Notes under the pieces: model-generated | What the model was told of the DNA's origin: nothing | Seen by the model: the letters and a program-made list of their open reading frames with translations, nothing else | The model's database searches: none | In this document: piece after piece, positions 51,270 to 59,655 of the stretch | How the letters are laid out: every line of letters starts with the position of its first letter | Numbering within the stretch: position 1 is the first letter of the stretch | Position numbers and translations under genes: made by a program | Assembly: GCF_038148855.1 (NCBI RefSeq) | Contig: NZ_JBBVGR010000002.1 | Span: forward strand, 434,001 to 498,000 | Length of the DNA: 64,000 bases | Direction: 5' to 3' | Source: Phycobacter sedimenti | GTDB lineage: Bacteria; Pseudomonadota; Alphaproteobacteria; Rhodobacterales; Rhodobacteraceae

Positions 51270-52049
51270 TCAGTTCCGGCGCAGCGGGATCCGCAGTGCG
51301 AAACTCAGCACCGTGGCCTTGTTGTCGAAGGTAAACGGTGTACGCGGCCCATTCCCATTGTCCGAAAGAACCGTCGAGCCGCCCTCTGCCTTGCCGTAGT
51401 CGAAATAGCGCAGAGAGGTTTCCAAGATGATCGGGAATTGGCCGGGGTTGTTGACCGCGTAAGAGAAGCCCGCCCCGATCGACCACGCGAAATCCACGTT
51501 CTTGTCGCCGCTGAAGGTCCGTGTCGGGCGGGTGGCGGACGGGTTCACACGGGTCCAGTTGCCCATGTCGTTTTCAGCCGCACCAAGGCCAACCACAAAG
51601 AAGGGCTGGAACGCGCCGCTGTTGCCCTGTGCCTCGAGCGGGGAATAATAGATCGAGGCCATGGCGCCGCGCGTCGAAACCGATGCCTGAGTGATATCGG
51701 CATGGGTGCTGCAGAGCGAGCCGTCAGAGGCACCGGAACAGGGGCCGGTGACGTCAGAGGTGCCGGTGGCAAAGAGGCCCAGCTCCCCGCGCAGCCCGTT
51801 TCCCCAATCCAGTCCGAAAGCGAGAGAGCCAAAGGCTTCGTCCGAGCCGTCAACATTGAAGGAAACGGTGGGCGTTGTCGGGTCCGGCGCGTTCCAGAAG
51901 CCACCGCTCCCATCCGGGCTCATCCAGCCAAGCTCACCTTTGATGTAGGGAGAGGCCCCGAAGAACGGCGCCGAGATGTCTGCAGCGGCTGCCGAAACCG
52001 ACATGGAAAAGCCTGCTACTGCGGCCAGAACGAGAGTTTTGTTCGCCAT
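51270..52049 (-). CDS. Outer-membrane beta-barrel protein
   Basis: A 259-residue protein with a signal peptide (LVLAAVAGFSMSVSAAAA) and alternating hydrophobic strands such as SDEAFGSLAFGLDWGNGLRGELGLF and FQPFFVVGLGAAE, plus a terminal VLSFALRIPLRRN end. This is the pattern of small outer-membrane beta-barrels (OMP_b-brl). No precise function is seen. Start 52049 is chosen by the signal peptide; an ATG at 52157 gives an unconserved extension, and no strong ribosome site is seen. Confidence 0.8.
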   Translation of the reverse strand: MANKTLVLAAVAGFSMSVSAAAADISAPFFGASPYIKGELGWMSPDGSGGFWNAPDPTTPTVSFNVDGSDEAFGSLAFGLDWGNGLRGELGLFATGTSDVTGPCSGASDGSLCSTHADITQASVSTRGAMASIYYSPLEAQGNSGAFQPFFVVGLGAAENDMGNWTRVNPSATRPTRTFSGDKNVDFAWSIGAGFSYAVNNPGQFPIILETSLRYFDYGKAEGGSTVLSDNGNGPRTPFTFDNKATVLSFALRIPLRRN

Positions 52050-52258
52050 GATGTCTGATGTCCGTGATTGCGGTTGCTTGCCGTAAAATCGGACCCCAGA
52101 GCAGGACTCGCAATGGGATATACCTGCAGAGAGGCATAATGAGGCTTCATGTTGCACTTATGTCAAAATTTCAGGTTTGAAGTGATGCTTTGGCAGGCCT
52201 TGGCAACATGCGCCGAGTGTGGTCATGAGGACTTGCATGTCTGGATATGGAGAAGGTG

Positions 52259-52624
52259 ATGATCAGGCGCATTTCGTCGGGTGGAGAATTTGAAAAGAAA
52301 GTGGGCTATTGCCGCGCCGTCGTCGCGGGCGGTTTCGTGCACGTGGCCGGCACCGTTGGACAGGGTGAAGATGTGGTTTCTCAATGTCGTGCGGCACTGG
52401 AGATCATCGAAAAAGCGCTTTCCGAGGCGGGAGCGTCTTTTGCGGATGTGGTGCGGGTGAACTATTACCTGCCTGACGCCGCCGAGTTCGAGCCCTGCTG
52501 GCCGATGTTGGCTGAGGCTTTTGGTGACAACCCTCCTGCCGCCACCATGATCGAATGCGGGTTGATCGACCCTAAGTACCGCATCGAAATCGAGGTAACA
52601 GCCCTGGCTCCGCAAGGGACCTGA
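52259..52624 (+). CDS. RidA family protein
   Basis: A 121-residue protein of the RidA (YjgF/YER057c) family. The fold marks are VAGGFVHVAGTVGQGEDVVSQCRAALEIIEKAL, then VVRVNYYLPDAAEF and the C-terminal GLIDPKYRIEIEVTALA. The active Arg typical for imine deaminases is not in the common form here (IDPKYRIEIEV carries an Arg), so activity is uncertain. The start at 52259 has GGAG 6 bases before it; an ATG at 52247 is less likely. It is divergent from the beta-barrel gene. Confidence 0.85.
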   Translation: MIRRISSGGEFEKKVGYCRAVVAGGFVHVAGTVGQGEDVVSQCRAALEIIEKALSEAGASFADVVRVNYYLPDAAEFEPCWPMLAEAFGDNPPAATMIECGLIDPKYRIEIEVTALAPQGT

Positions 52625-52805
52625 CCACCTTGACGCAGCATGTGGCGTTCTGTAGCGATGTGGCAGGCTGCCAGGGCCTGCCGCTCGCACCGGGTATCGG
52701 TTGGTGAACATGGTGATTTGACAACAGCCTTCCTGATACGCTTTGGCATGGAAATGGCAATGCGGGCACCGTTTCAGTCTCTGCCGTTGCAAAGGGACAG
52801 GCGCA

Positions 52806-53342
52806 ATGCGCGATTTCACCGATTCAAAATCCATGGCCAAAACCCTGCGTGCGGGTCTCGCCGCGCAAGGCGTTGACATCAGTCACGCGCAGGCGCTTGA
52901 GCTTGTGGCGCGACAATTCGGCGTCGCGGATTGGAATACCCTCTCTGCTCAGATCCTGGCCCGGCAGGCCAGGCCGCTGGTCAGGCCCGCAATCCCGATC
53001 ATTCGCAGCTTTGACGATGACCAGGCGCGTGACTTCTATGTCGACTACCTGGGGTTTTCGGTCGAATGGCAGTATCGTCATGCCGACGATCTACCGCTCT
53101 ACATGCAGATCTCGCGGTCCGAGTGCCTGTTGCACATCAGCGGTCATCATGGCGATGCGACGCCTGGCGGGCGCAGCTTTATCCGGATCGAAGGGATCAA
53201 ATCCTTCCATGGCGAACTTCAATCCAAGGAGTATCGGAACCTCAAACCGGGTCTGGACCGGCAGCCCTGGGGACTTGAAGTGAACCTGACGGATCCCTTC
53301 GGGAACCGGCTCACCTTTTGCGAACAGCGTGGTCAAGACTGA
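52806..53342 (+). CDS. Glyoxalase/bleomycin-resistance-like protein
   Basis: A 178-residue protein with an N-terminal helical part (MRDFTDSKSMAKTLRAGL and LELVARQFGVADWNTLSAQI) and a C-terminal glyoxalase-like (VOC) fold with IPIIRSFDDDQARDFYVDYLGFSVEW and FIRIEGIKSFHGEL, DPFGNRLTFCEQ. This double layout is found in Rhodobacteraceae hypothetical glyoxalase-superfamily proteins. The substrate is unknown. The start at 52806 (MRDFTDSK) is inferred from the domain start; an in-frame ATG at 52743 adds low-complexity Cys/Arg residues. Confidence 0.72.
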   Translation: MRDFTDSKSMAKTLRAGLAAQGVDISHAQALELVARQFGVADWNTLSAQILARQARPLVRPAIPIIRSFDDDQARDFYVDYLGFSVEWQYRHADDLPLYMQISRSECLLHISGHHGDATPGGRSFIRIEGIKSFHGELQSKEYRNLKPGLDRQPWGLEVNLTDPFGNRLTFCEQRGQD

Positions 53343-53454
53343 TGTGACGGCATTCGGAGGCGGGCAGACACCGATGGTCAACCAATGGCCGCGTTGACAC
53401 TGGACCTTGGCGACAAATTGCGCCATATCGGTGTCAACACTGTCGGAGGTACCC

Positions 53455-53841
53455 ATGGGAATCCTGAACACTCTTTTGCGCGCTGTGACCTGGTGGAACG
53501 GCTCAACGCTCAATACCGCCATTTATACCCGTCGCAAGGGCACCAAGGTTGGCGAGGATGACCAGGGCAACGTGTTCTATCGCAATGCCGATGACAGCCG
53601 CCGCTGGGTGATTTTCAACGGCGAGGCGGAAGCCTCGCGCGTGAGCCCGGATTGGCATGGCTGGCTGCACCGCACCTTTGATGAGGTCCCAAGCGACAAG
53701 CCGCTGGCGCATAAAGCTTGGGAAAAACCGCATCAGGAGAACCTGACCGGCACGGCTATGGCCTATGCGCCGACGGGCTCGATCCGCCGCGCTGGCGAGC
53801 CGGATCAGCGCAGCGATTACGAAGCCTGGGTGCCAGAATAA
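53455..53841 (+). CDS. NDUFA12-like complex I accessory subunit
   Basis: A 128-residue protein homologous to the mitochondrial NDUFA12 (17.2-kDa) subunit of complex I. Marks are LLRAVTWWNGSTLNTAIYTRRKGTKVGEDDQGNVFYRN, then RRWVIFNGEAEASRVSPDWHGWLHRTFDEVP. It is one of the accessory subunits kept in Alphaproteobacteria. The start at 53455 has GGAGG 5 bases before it. It is followed by mlaD (57 bp) in the usual order of this group. Confidence 0.93.
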   Translation: MGILNTLLRAVTWWNGSTLNTAIYTRRKGTKVGEDDQGNVFYRNADDSRRWVIFNGEAEASRVSPDWHGWLHRTFDEVPSDKPLAHKAWEKPHQENLTGTAMAYAPTGSIRRAGEPDQRSDYEAWVPE

Positions 53842-53898
53842 CCTGGCTGCCGCATGTGCTGTGCAGTCAGCCCTGATTGATCGAAATAGGCAGACGAT

Positions 53899-54363
53899 AT
53901 GTCTCAAAATACCACAGAGGTTCTTGCGGGCGGCGTCGTGGTCGCTGCGGCGCTTGCCTTCGCCATTTATGCCGGTCAGGCCGCAGGCCTGTCGAGCGGT
54001 GGGGCGGGCTATCCGCTGACCGCCTCCTTTCGCTCTCTCGAGGGGGTGACGGTCGGCACTGATGTACGGCTTGCAGGCGTCAAGATCGGCACCGTGACCG
54101 GCGTCGAACTCAATCCTGAAACCTTTCGGGCCGACACCAGCTTCACGGTGCGCGAGGGGATCGTGATCCCGGACGACAGCTCGGTGGTGATCTCCTCCGA
54201 AGGTCTCTTGGGCGGCAACTTTGTCGAGATCATGCCGGGTGGATCGCCCCTCAACCTGGAACCAGGCGAAGAGATCCTCGACACGCAAGGCGCCGTGAGC
54301 CTGATCTCTCTTCTGGTCAAATTCGTGGCCGGGGGGGATGACGGCAGCGGGGACGAGCAGTGA
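53899..54363 (+). CDS. mlaD: MlaD, phospholipid-transport MCE protein
   Basis: A 154-residue MCE-domain protein with one N-terminal membrane helix (LAGGVVVAAALAFAIYAG). Core is YPLTASFRSLEGVTVGTDVRLAGVKIGTVTGVEL and SSEGLLGGNFVEIMPGG. It is the periplasmic subunit of the Mla phospholipid ABC transporter, which keeps outer-membrane lipid asymmetry. The other Mla genes are not in the window. The stop overlaps the next start (GTGA). Confidence 0.92.
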   Translation: MSQNTTEVLAGGVVVAAALAFAIYAGQAAGLSSGGAGYPLTASFRSLEGVTVGTDVRLAGVKIGTVTGVELNPETFRADTSFTVREGIVIPDDSSVVISSEGLLGGNFVEIMPGGSPLNLEPGEEILDTQGAVSLISLLVKFVAGGDDGSGDEQ

Positions 54364-54740
54364 TCCTGAACCGGATCGCTCGGGTCTGCTCTGTCGGGCT
54401 TGCCTTGGTATCGGCTCCTCTTTGGGGGCAAGAGCCGCAGGGGGCAGTGTCCGGCTCTGCCGCTCTGATGCGGGGGCTGGACAAGGTCAATGGTCGCACC
54501 GTGGATGTCACTATTCCCGTTGGCGGGACGGCTGAAATTCTTGGCCTTTTGGTGACCCTGACGGATTGCCGCTTCCCGGCGGACAACCCCACGGGGGATG
54601 CCTATGCCTATGCCACCATTCGCAGCCCCAAAGATGGTGAGGTCTTTTTTGAAGGGTGGATGATTGCCTCCAGCCCGGCGCTGAATGCGCTGGATCACAA
54701 TCGCTACGATGTCTGGGTCATCCGCTGCAAAAGCGAGTGA
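54360..54740 (+). CDS. DUF2155 family protein
   Basis: A 126-residue protein with a signal peptide (IARVCSVGLALVSAPLWG) and the DUF2155 core: RGLDKVNGRTVDVTIPVGGTAEILGLLVTLTDC, then VFFEGWMIASSPALNALDHNRYDVWVIRC. The role is unknown; it is co-located with mlaD, NDUFA12 and aat in Alphaproteobacteria. GTG start at 54360 overlaps the mlaD stop. The last 37 bp overlap the convergent aat gene. Confidence 0.9.
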   Translation: MILNRIARVCSVGLALVSAPLWGQEPQGAVSGSAALMRGLDKVNGRTVDVTIPVGGTAEILGLLVTLTDCRFPADNPTGDAYAYATIRSPKDGEVFFEGWMIASSPALNALDHNRYDVWVIRCKSE

Positions 54741-55336
54741 GGCTCGGGTATCTGGGGGGCCGTGAAGTCGGCGGTCTGATCCAAGGCCTCTCTCAGGAAA
54801 TCCCGGTAGGCCCTGCGGCTGATCTCGATTCCGCCAAGTGAGGCCAGGTGCGCGGTGATGAACTGGGTGTCGCACATGACAAAACCGGCCTGCCGAAGCC
54901 TGTCTACCAGATAGGCAAGGGCAACCTTTGAGGCATCCCGAACCCGCGAGAACATGCTTTCCCCGAAAAAGGCCCCACCGAGAGAAACGCCATAGACGCC
55001 GCCGGCAAGCTGTCCCTTGTGCCAGACCTCCAGCGAATGCCCGTGGCCCATACGGTGAAGATCCAGGTATCGCGCGAAGATCTCGGAATTGATCCAGGTG
55101 TCGGGGCGGTCTGCACACCCTTCGACGACGCCGCTGAAATCGCGATTGACGGTGATAGTGAACCCGCCATTTCGGATCCGTTTGGCCAGCGAACGGGAGA
55201 TGTGAAACCCATCAAGAGGAAGGATCCCGCGCCGTTTGGGGTCCACCCAGAAGATCTCGGGATCGTCGCGATGTTCCGACATCGGAAAGACCCCTATGGA
55301 ATAGGCATGCAGCAAAAGTTCGGGGGTAAGGCTCAT
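54704..55336 (-). CDS. aat: Leucyl/phenylalanyl-tRNA-protein transferase Aat
   Basis: A 210-residue N-end-rule enzyme that attaches Leu or Phe to proteins with N-terminal Lys or Arg, marking them for ClpS/ClpAP. Marks are LLLHAYSIGVFPMSEHRDDPEIFWVDPKRRGILPLDGFHISRSL and GHGHSLEVWHKGQLAGGVYGVSLGGAFFGESMFS. It is downstream of accC (135-bp gap) and overlaps DUF2155 by 37 bp on the other strand. Together with bpt the cell has both bacterial N-degron transferases. Confidence 0.95.
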   Translation of the reverse strand: MSLTPELLLHAYSIGVFPMSEHRDDPEIFWVDPKRRGILPLDGFHISRSLAKRIRNGGFTITVNRDFSGVVEGCADRPDTWINSEIFARYLDLHRMGHGHSLEVWHKGQLAGGVYGVSLGGAFFGESMFSRVRDASKVALAYLVDRLRQAGFVMCDTQFITAHLASLGGIEISRRAYRDFLREALDQTADFTAPQIPEPHSLLQRMTQTS

Positions 55337-55427
55337 CAGGTCGGCCCCGTTTGCCGTTTGGAGTGTTTCGCCGCATGGGTTTGCGGCGCGTCGTGGTGCA
55401 CTCTTCCAGGGGGGGGAAGGGCGGATC

Positions 55428-55459
55428 CGGCAGGGCGCTTGTTTGAATGCGCCCTGCCG
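55428..55459 (-). terminator. Hairpin after accC
   Basis: A perfect 11-bp GC-rich stem (55428-55438 with 55449-55459) and a 10-base loop, 12 bp past the accC stop. No clear T-tract on the minus strand. Confidence 0.65.
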
Positions 55460-55471
55460 ACAGTCTTGGCC

Positions 55472-56821
55472 TTATCCGGCCATGTTCTCTTGCAGCCAGC
55501 GTTCCAGCCAGTGGATGTCATAGTCACCTGTCAGCACGTCGCGTTCCTGCAGCAGAGCATGGAACAGTGGCACGGTGGTGTCGACGCCATCCACGATCAG
55601 CTCGCCCAGGGCGCGGCTCAGTCGGGCCAGCGCTTCGGGACGGTCACGGCCGTGGACGATCAGCTTGCCAATGAGGCTGTCGTAGTAGGGCGGGATCGAA
55701 TAGCCGTCATACAATGCCGAGTCCATGCGGACACCCAGACCGCCGGGCGCATGAAACGCAGTGATCTTGCCGGGGCAGGGAGTGAAGTTCGGCAGTTTTT
55801 CGGCATTGATCCGCACTTCGATGGCGTGGCCGTTGATCACCAGATCGTCCTGGGTGAAGGACAGCGGCAAACCGGCTGCAACGCGGATCTGTTCGCGCAC
55901 CAGATCGACACCAAAGATCCCTTCGGTCACCGGGTGTTCCACCTGCAGACGGGTGTTCATCTCGATGAAGTAGAATTCTCCATCCTCATAGAGGAATTCC
56001 ACGGTTCCGGCACCGGAATATCCCATCTTGCCAATGGCATCAGCGCAGATCTTACCGATCCGAGCACGCTCTTCGGGCGTGATCGAGGGGCCGGGCGCTT
56101 CTTCGAATACCTTCTGGTGACGGCGCTGAAGCGAGCAGTCCCGCTCGGCCAGATGCAGGCCGGTCCCCTTGCCGTCGCCAAAGACCTGGACCTCGATGTG
56201 ACGGGGCTTCTGGAGGTATTTCTCCATGTAGACCTCGTCGTTGCCAAAGGCGGCCTTGGCTTCGGAGCGCGCGGTGGAGAAGGCTGCTTCCAGCTCGGCC
56301 TCATTGCGGGCGACCTTCATGCCGCGCCCGCCGCCGCCGGCCGTGGCCTTGATGATCACGGGGTAGCCCATATCAGCGGCAGCCGCCTTGGCCGTGGCCG
56401 TATCGGGCACACCACCATCCGAGCCGGGCACTACCGGAATGCCAAGTTCCTTGGCTGTTTCCTTGGCGGTGATCTTGTCACCCATGATGCGGATATGCGC
56501 AGCCGAAGGGCCGATGAAGGTCAGGCCATGGTCTTCGACGATCTGCACGAAGTTGGCGTTCTCGGACAGGAAGCCATAGCCGGGATGGATCGCCTGAGCT
56601 CCGGTGATCTCGCAGGCCGAGATGATCGCGGGGATCGACAGGTAGCTTTGGCTGCCCGCAGGCGGTCCGATGCAGACGGATTCGTCGGCCATACGCACGT
56701 GCATCGCATCCGCGTCGGCGGTGGAATGCACGGCGACCGACTGGATGCCCATCTCGCGGCAGGCCCGGATCACGCGCAGGGCGATTTCGCCGCGGTTGGC
56801 AATCAGGATCTTGTCAAACAT
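55472..56821 (-). CDS. accC: Acetyl-CoA carboxylase biotin carboxylase AccC
   Basis: A 449-residue ATP-grasp enzyme that carboxylates biotin on AccB in the first step of fatty-acid synthesis. N-terminal KILIANRGEIALRVIRACREMGI, ATP-grasp motif near KATAGGGGRGMKVARN and catalytic FIEMNTRLQVEHPVTEGIFGVDLVREQI. Length is standard. It begins 9 bp after accB, so the two are one operon, with the rest of acetyl-CoA carboxylase elsewhere. Confidence 0.97.
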   Translation of the reverse strand: MFDKILIANRGEIALRVIRACREMGIQSVAVHSTADADAMHVRMADESVCIGPPAGSQSYLSIPAIISACEITGAQAIHPGYGFLSENANFVQIVEDHGLTFIGPSAAHIRIMGDKITAKETAKELGIPVVPGSDGGVPDTATAKAAAADMGYPVIIKATAGGGGRGMKVARNEAELEAAFSTARSEAKAAFGNDEVYMEKYLQKPRHIEVQVFGDGKGTGLHLAERDCSLQRRHQKVFEEAPGPSITPEERARIGKICADAIGKMGYSGAGTVEFLYEDGEFYFIEMNTRLQVEHPVTEGIFGVDLVREQIRVAAGLPLSFTQDDLVINGHAIEVRINAEKLPNFTPCPGKITAFHAPGGLGVRMDSALYDGYSIPPYYDSLIGKLIVHGRDRPEALARLSRALGELIVDGVDTTVPLFHALLQERDVLTGDYDIHWLERWLQENMAG

Positions 56822-56830
56822 GAGGGATCC

Positions 56831-57322
56831 TTACTCGACGATGACCAGGGGGGATCCGAACTCCACGGCGGCGCCATCTTCGACCAGGATACGCTTGACG
56901 GTGCCGGATTTGGGCGCCGGAATGTGGTTCATGGTCTTCATGGCTTCGACGATCAAAAGGGTATCGCCTTCGCTTACGCTGTCACCCACCTTGATGAAGG
57001 ACGGTGCGCCGGGTTCGGGCTGCAGGTAGACGGTACCGACCATCGGAGAGGTCACGGCACCAGGGTGGCTGGCGGGATCTTCCGGGGCCGCGGCGGTAGC
57101 TGCCGGTGCGGCCGGAGCTGCAGCAGGTGCGGCGGCAGGGGCCGCGATGGCCGGAACAGGGGCCGGGGCCGCAACAACAGTCTGGCGCGAGACACGCACG
57201 TTCAGGCTGTCGTCCTCGCCGTAATCCCGTTTCACCTGCAGTTCGGTCAGGTCGTTCTCGCGCAGCAGCTCGGCCAGCGCCTTGATGAATGCCACGTCAG
57301 CTTCGTGCGTTTTTTCTGTCAT
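56831..57322 (-). CDS. accB: Biotin carboxyl carrier protein AccB
   Basis: A 163-residue carrier with an Ala/Pro-rich linker (residues ~60-95) and a C-terminal biotinyl domain. The biotin attachment site is LLIVEAMKTMNHIPAP (the Lys in E-A-M-K-T-M). The start at 57322 (MTEKTHEADVAF) has GAGG 6 bases before it; upstream in-frame ATGs (57346, 57358) are less likely. A dyad TGTTGT-N7-ACAACA (57430-57448) lies 108 bp upstream and may regulate it. Confidence 0.95.
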   Translation of the reverse strand: MTEKTHEADVAFIKALAELLRENDLTELQVKRDYGEDDSLNVRVSRQTVVAAPAPVPAIAAPAAAPAAAPAAPAATAAAPEDPASHPGAVTSPMVGTVYLQPEPGAPSFIKVGDSVSEGDTLLIVEAMKTMNHIPAPKSGTVKRILVEDGAAVEFGSPLVIVE

Positions 57323-57429
57323 TTTTTCCTCAGCCGGTTCCGCCATGCCTGCCATCATGTCGCAGGCGGCAAATTAGGAGCGCTTATAGGCCAAGCTTTA
57401 CCACAAGGAAAGCGCCGCCGTTCATGCGG

Positions 57430-57448
57430 TGTTGTACTGCGCACAACA
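57430..57448. promoter_or_regulatory. Dyad upstream of accBC
   Basis: A perfect TGTTGT-N7-ACAACA inverted repeat, 108 bp upstream of the accB start and 60 bp after the end of the luxR-type gene. It could be an operator for lipid-synthesis control. No known consensus is claimed. Confidence 0.4.
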
Positions 57449-57508
57449 TGGGGGCGACGCCAGGGATTCGCAATCGCAGATGGGGGCGGGTGACCTCTGT
57501 GCAGGCGG

Positions 57509-58045
57509 TCAAAGCGGCATGCCGGTCAGTTTGGCGACCAGTTCGGGCAGCTTTCGTGCACCGAACTTTTCCAATAGATGCGCGCGGTGCGTTTCGATCG
57601 TGCGATAAGACAGGTCCAGTTTGGCGCCGATCTCCTTCGCCGACAGGCCCTTGCAGGTCAGAATCGCAACCTCGCGCTCACGCGGGGTGAGGCTTACGAC
57701 CGGGCGATCGTCCGAGATATCCGCAAAAGACCAGATGCCGGTTTGAAACGGGGCCTCTGGGGTCACCGACCGTCCCCGTACCCGGCACCAGAACAACTCT
57801 CCCGAACGGCGACGCATGATGCGCTCGTCGCTGTAACTGCCAGTGCGGTGCTCTTCTTCCTGCAAAAGGGCACCAATGCGCTGGAACTCTTCCTGAGTGG
57901 GGTAGAGGTCGGCGATCAGCAGGTTTTCATAGTCCTGCGGCTGTCCGCCGAAGGTTGCGGCGAACTGCAGATTGCAGCGCTTGATCACGCGGCGTTCCAG
58001 AACGGCAAGGCCAACGGGGGCATGGTCAAAGGCGATATCTGTCAT
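57509..58045 (-). CDS. PAS-LuxR type transcriptional regulator
   Basis: A 178-residue protein with an N-terminal PAS-like domain (HAPVGLAVLERRVIKRCNLQF and SGELFWCRVRGRSV) and a C-terminal LuxR DNA-binding domain (SLTPREREVAILTCKGLSAKEIGAKLDLSYRTIETHRAHLLEKFG). No phospho-acceptor domain is present, so it is a one-component sensor. The start at 58045 (MTDIAFDHAPVG) has AAGGG upstream. It is divergent (101 bp) from an acyl-CoA synthetase gene and may control it. Confidence 0.82.
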   Translation of the reverse strand: MTDIAFDHAPVGLAVLERRVIKRCNLQFAATFGGQPQDYENLLIADLYPTQEEFQRIGALLQEEEHRTGSYSDERIMRRRSGELFWCRVRGRSVTPEAPFQTGIWSFADISDDRPVVSLTPREREVAILTCKGLSAKEIGAKLDLSYRTIETHRAHLLEKFGARKLPELVAKLTGMPL

Positions 58046-58146
58046 GGTCCCTTTTAACCGGGTATTTTTGCGGAATTGAAGGGGGCAGGGTGGCGTGAGA
58101 CAAGGATTTATTCCGCAAAGAGGATGTGCGGATTGGGAGGGCAAAC

Positions 58147-59655
58147 ATGAATATCGGTCTTTGGCTGGCGCGTCGCGCGGCGTCGGATGGCGCGCGTCCT
58201 GCTTTGTTTCTGGGGCAGGATCAGGTGGTGGATTATGGCGGGTTTCACGAGTGCGCGGCGCGGGTTGCGGCCTGGCTGATCGGCAATGGGATCAAGCCGG
58301 GGGACCGGGTTGCGATCTTCATGAAGAACTGCCCGGACTACCTGACCACGCTGTATGGGATCTGGTACGCGGGGGCGGCGGCGGTTCCCATCAACGCCAA
58401 GCTCCACGGGCGCGAGGCGGCCTATATCCTGTCGGATTCAGGCACGCGGCTGGTCTTTACCTCAACCGGACTGGATAACGCTCTGGCCAAAGCTGACACA
58501 ACAGTCGAGATCGTCGATCTTGCCAGCGACGCCTATGCTGCGGCGCGGGCAACCGATCCCATTGCAGAACCGTTGCGGCGGGCGCCTGAGGATCTGGCCT
58601 GGCTGTTCTATACTTCGGGCACCACCGGCAGGCCCAAGGGTGTGATGATTACCCATCGGATGCTGGTTGCGGTCTCGCTGGCCTATTTTGTCGACGTGGA
58701 CCAGGCCACGGGCGAGGACCAGATCCTCTATGCCGCGCCGATGAGCCACGGTGCAGGCCTTTACAACATGCTGCATGTGTTGGTGGGGGCGGCGCATGTC
58801 TGCCCGGTCTCTGGCGGGTTTGACGAGGCAGAGATCTTCGATCTGGCCGAGCATTTCGGGCGCGTGCAGATGTTTGCAGCGCCCACCATGGTGACCCGCA
58901 TGACAGCCGTGGCAAAACAGACCGGTCGCACCGGCAGGGGCCTGCGCACCGTGGTCTATGCAGGCGGCCCTATGTATCTGGCCGATATCATCGACGCGGT
59001 GGATCATTTCGGGCCGGTCTTCGTGCAGATCTACGGTCAGGGGGAATGCCCGATGGGTATCACCGCCTTGCCGCGTCACGATGTGATTGACCGCAGCCAC
59101 CCCGACTGGCGCGCGCGCCTCGCCAGCGTTGGCCGCGCCCAAAGTCCGGTGGAGGTGCAGATCGGCACGCCCGAGGGCGAGATTCTGCGGCCCGGCACCA
59201 TCGGTGAAATCATGGTCCGCGGTGATGCGGTGATGCCCGGATACTGGAATAACCCCAAGGCCAGCGCAAAAACTCTGAAGGGCGGCTGGCTGATGACCGG
59301 CGATATGGGGGTAATGGACGATGCCGGATACCTGACGCTTCAGGACCGTTCCAAGGACATGATCATCACCGGGGGCTCCAACGTCTATCCCCGCGAGGTG
59401 GAGGAGGTGCTTCTGATGCACCCGGACGTTCAGGAGGTGTCCGTCGTGGGGCGCAAACATCCCGACTGGGGCGAAGAGGTGGTGGCCTTCATCGTCGGGA
59501 CAGCGGACGAGGCAGAGCTGGACGCCGTTTGCAATGATCAGATCGCGCGGTTCAAGCGGCCCAAGGCCTATATCACCCTGCCGGATCTGCCCAAGAACAA
59601 CTACGGCAAGGTCCTGAAGACCGAGCTGCGCAAAATGCTGGAGGAAAAGGCATGA
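58147..59655 (+). CDS. AMP-forming acyl-CoA synthetase
   Basis: A 502-residue ANL-superfamily enzyme that activates a carboxylic acid with ATP and CoA. Motifs in order: P-loop FYTSGTTGRPKGVMITH (near residue 172), IYGQGECP (A5), TGDMGVMDDAGYLTLQDRSKDMI (A7/A8) and KNNYGKVLKTEL with the catalytic Lys at the end. The substrate is unknown; relatives use medium or long-chain fatty acids or hydroxy acids. GGGAGGG precedes the ATG at 58147. It overlaps the next gene by 4 bp (ATGA). Confidence 0.88.
   Translation: MNIGLWLARRAASDGARPALFLGQDQVVDYGGFHECAARVAAWLIGNGIKPGDRVAIFMKNCPDYLTTLYGIWYAGAAAVPINAKLHGREAAYILSDSGTRLVFTSTGLDNALAKADTTVEIVDLASDAYAAARATDPIAEPLRRAPEDLAWLFYTSGTTGRPKGVMITHRMLVAVSLAYFVDVDQATGEDQILYAAPMSHGAGLYNMLHVLVGAAHVCPVSGGFDEAEIFDLAEHFGRVQMFAAPTMVTRMTAVAKQTGRTGRGLRTVVYAGGPMYLADIIDAVDHFGPVFVQIYGQGECPMGITALPRHDVIDRSHPDWRARLASVGRAQSPVEVQIGTPEGEILRPGTIGEIMVRGDAVMPGYWNNPKASAKTLKGGWLMTGDMGVMDDAGYLTLQDRSKDMIITGGSNVYPREVEEVLLMHPDVQEVSVVGRKHPDWGEEVVAFIVGTADEAELDAVCNDQIARFKRPKAYITLPDLPKNNYGKVLKTELRKMLEEKA

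Noticed and set aside
55019..57493. Long open frame antisense to accC and accB
   Set aside because: The accBC proteins are clear; the antisense product is Gly/Asp/His-rich without known domains.
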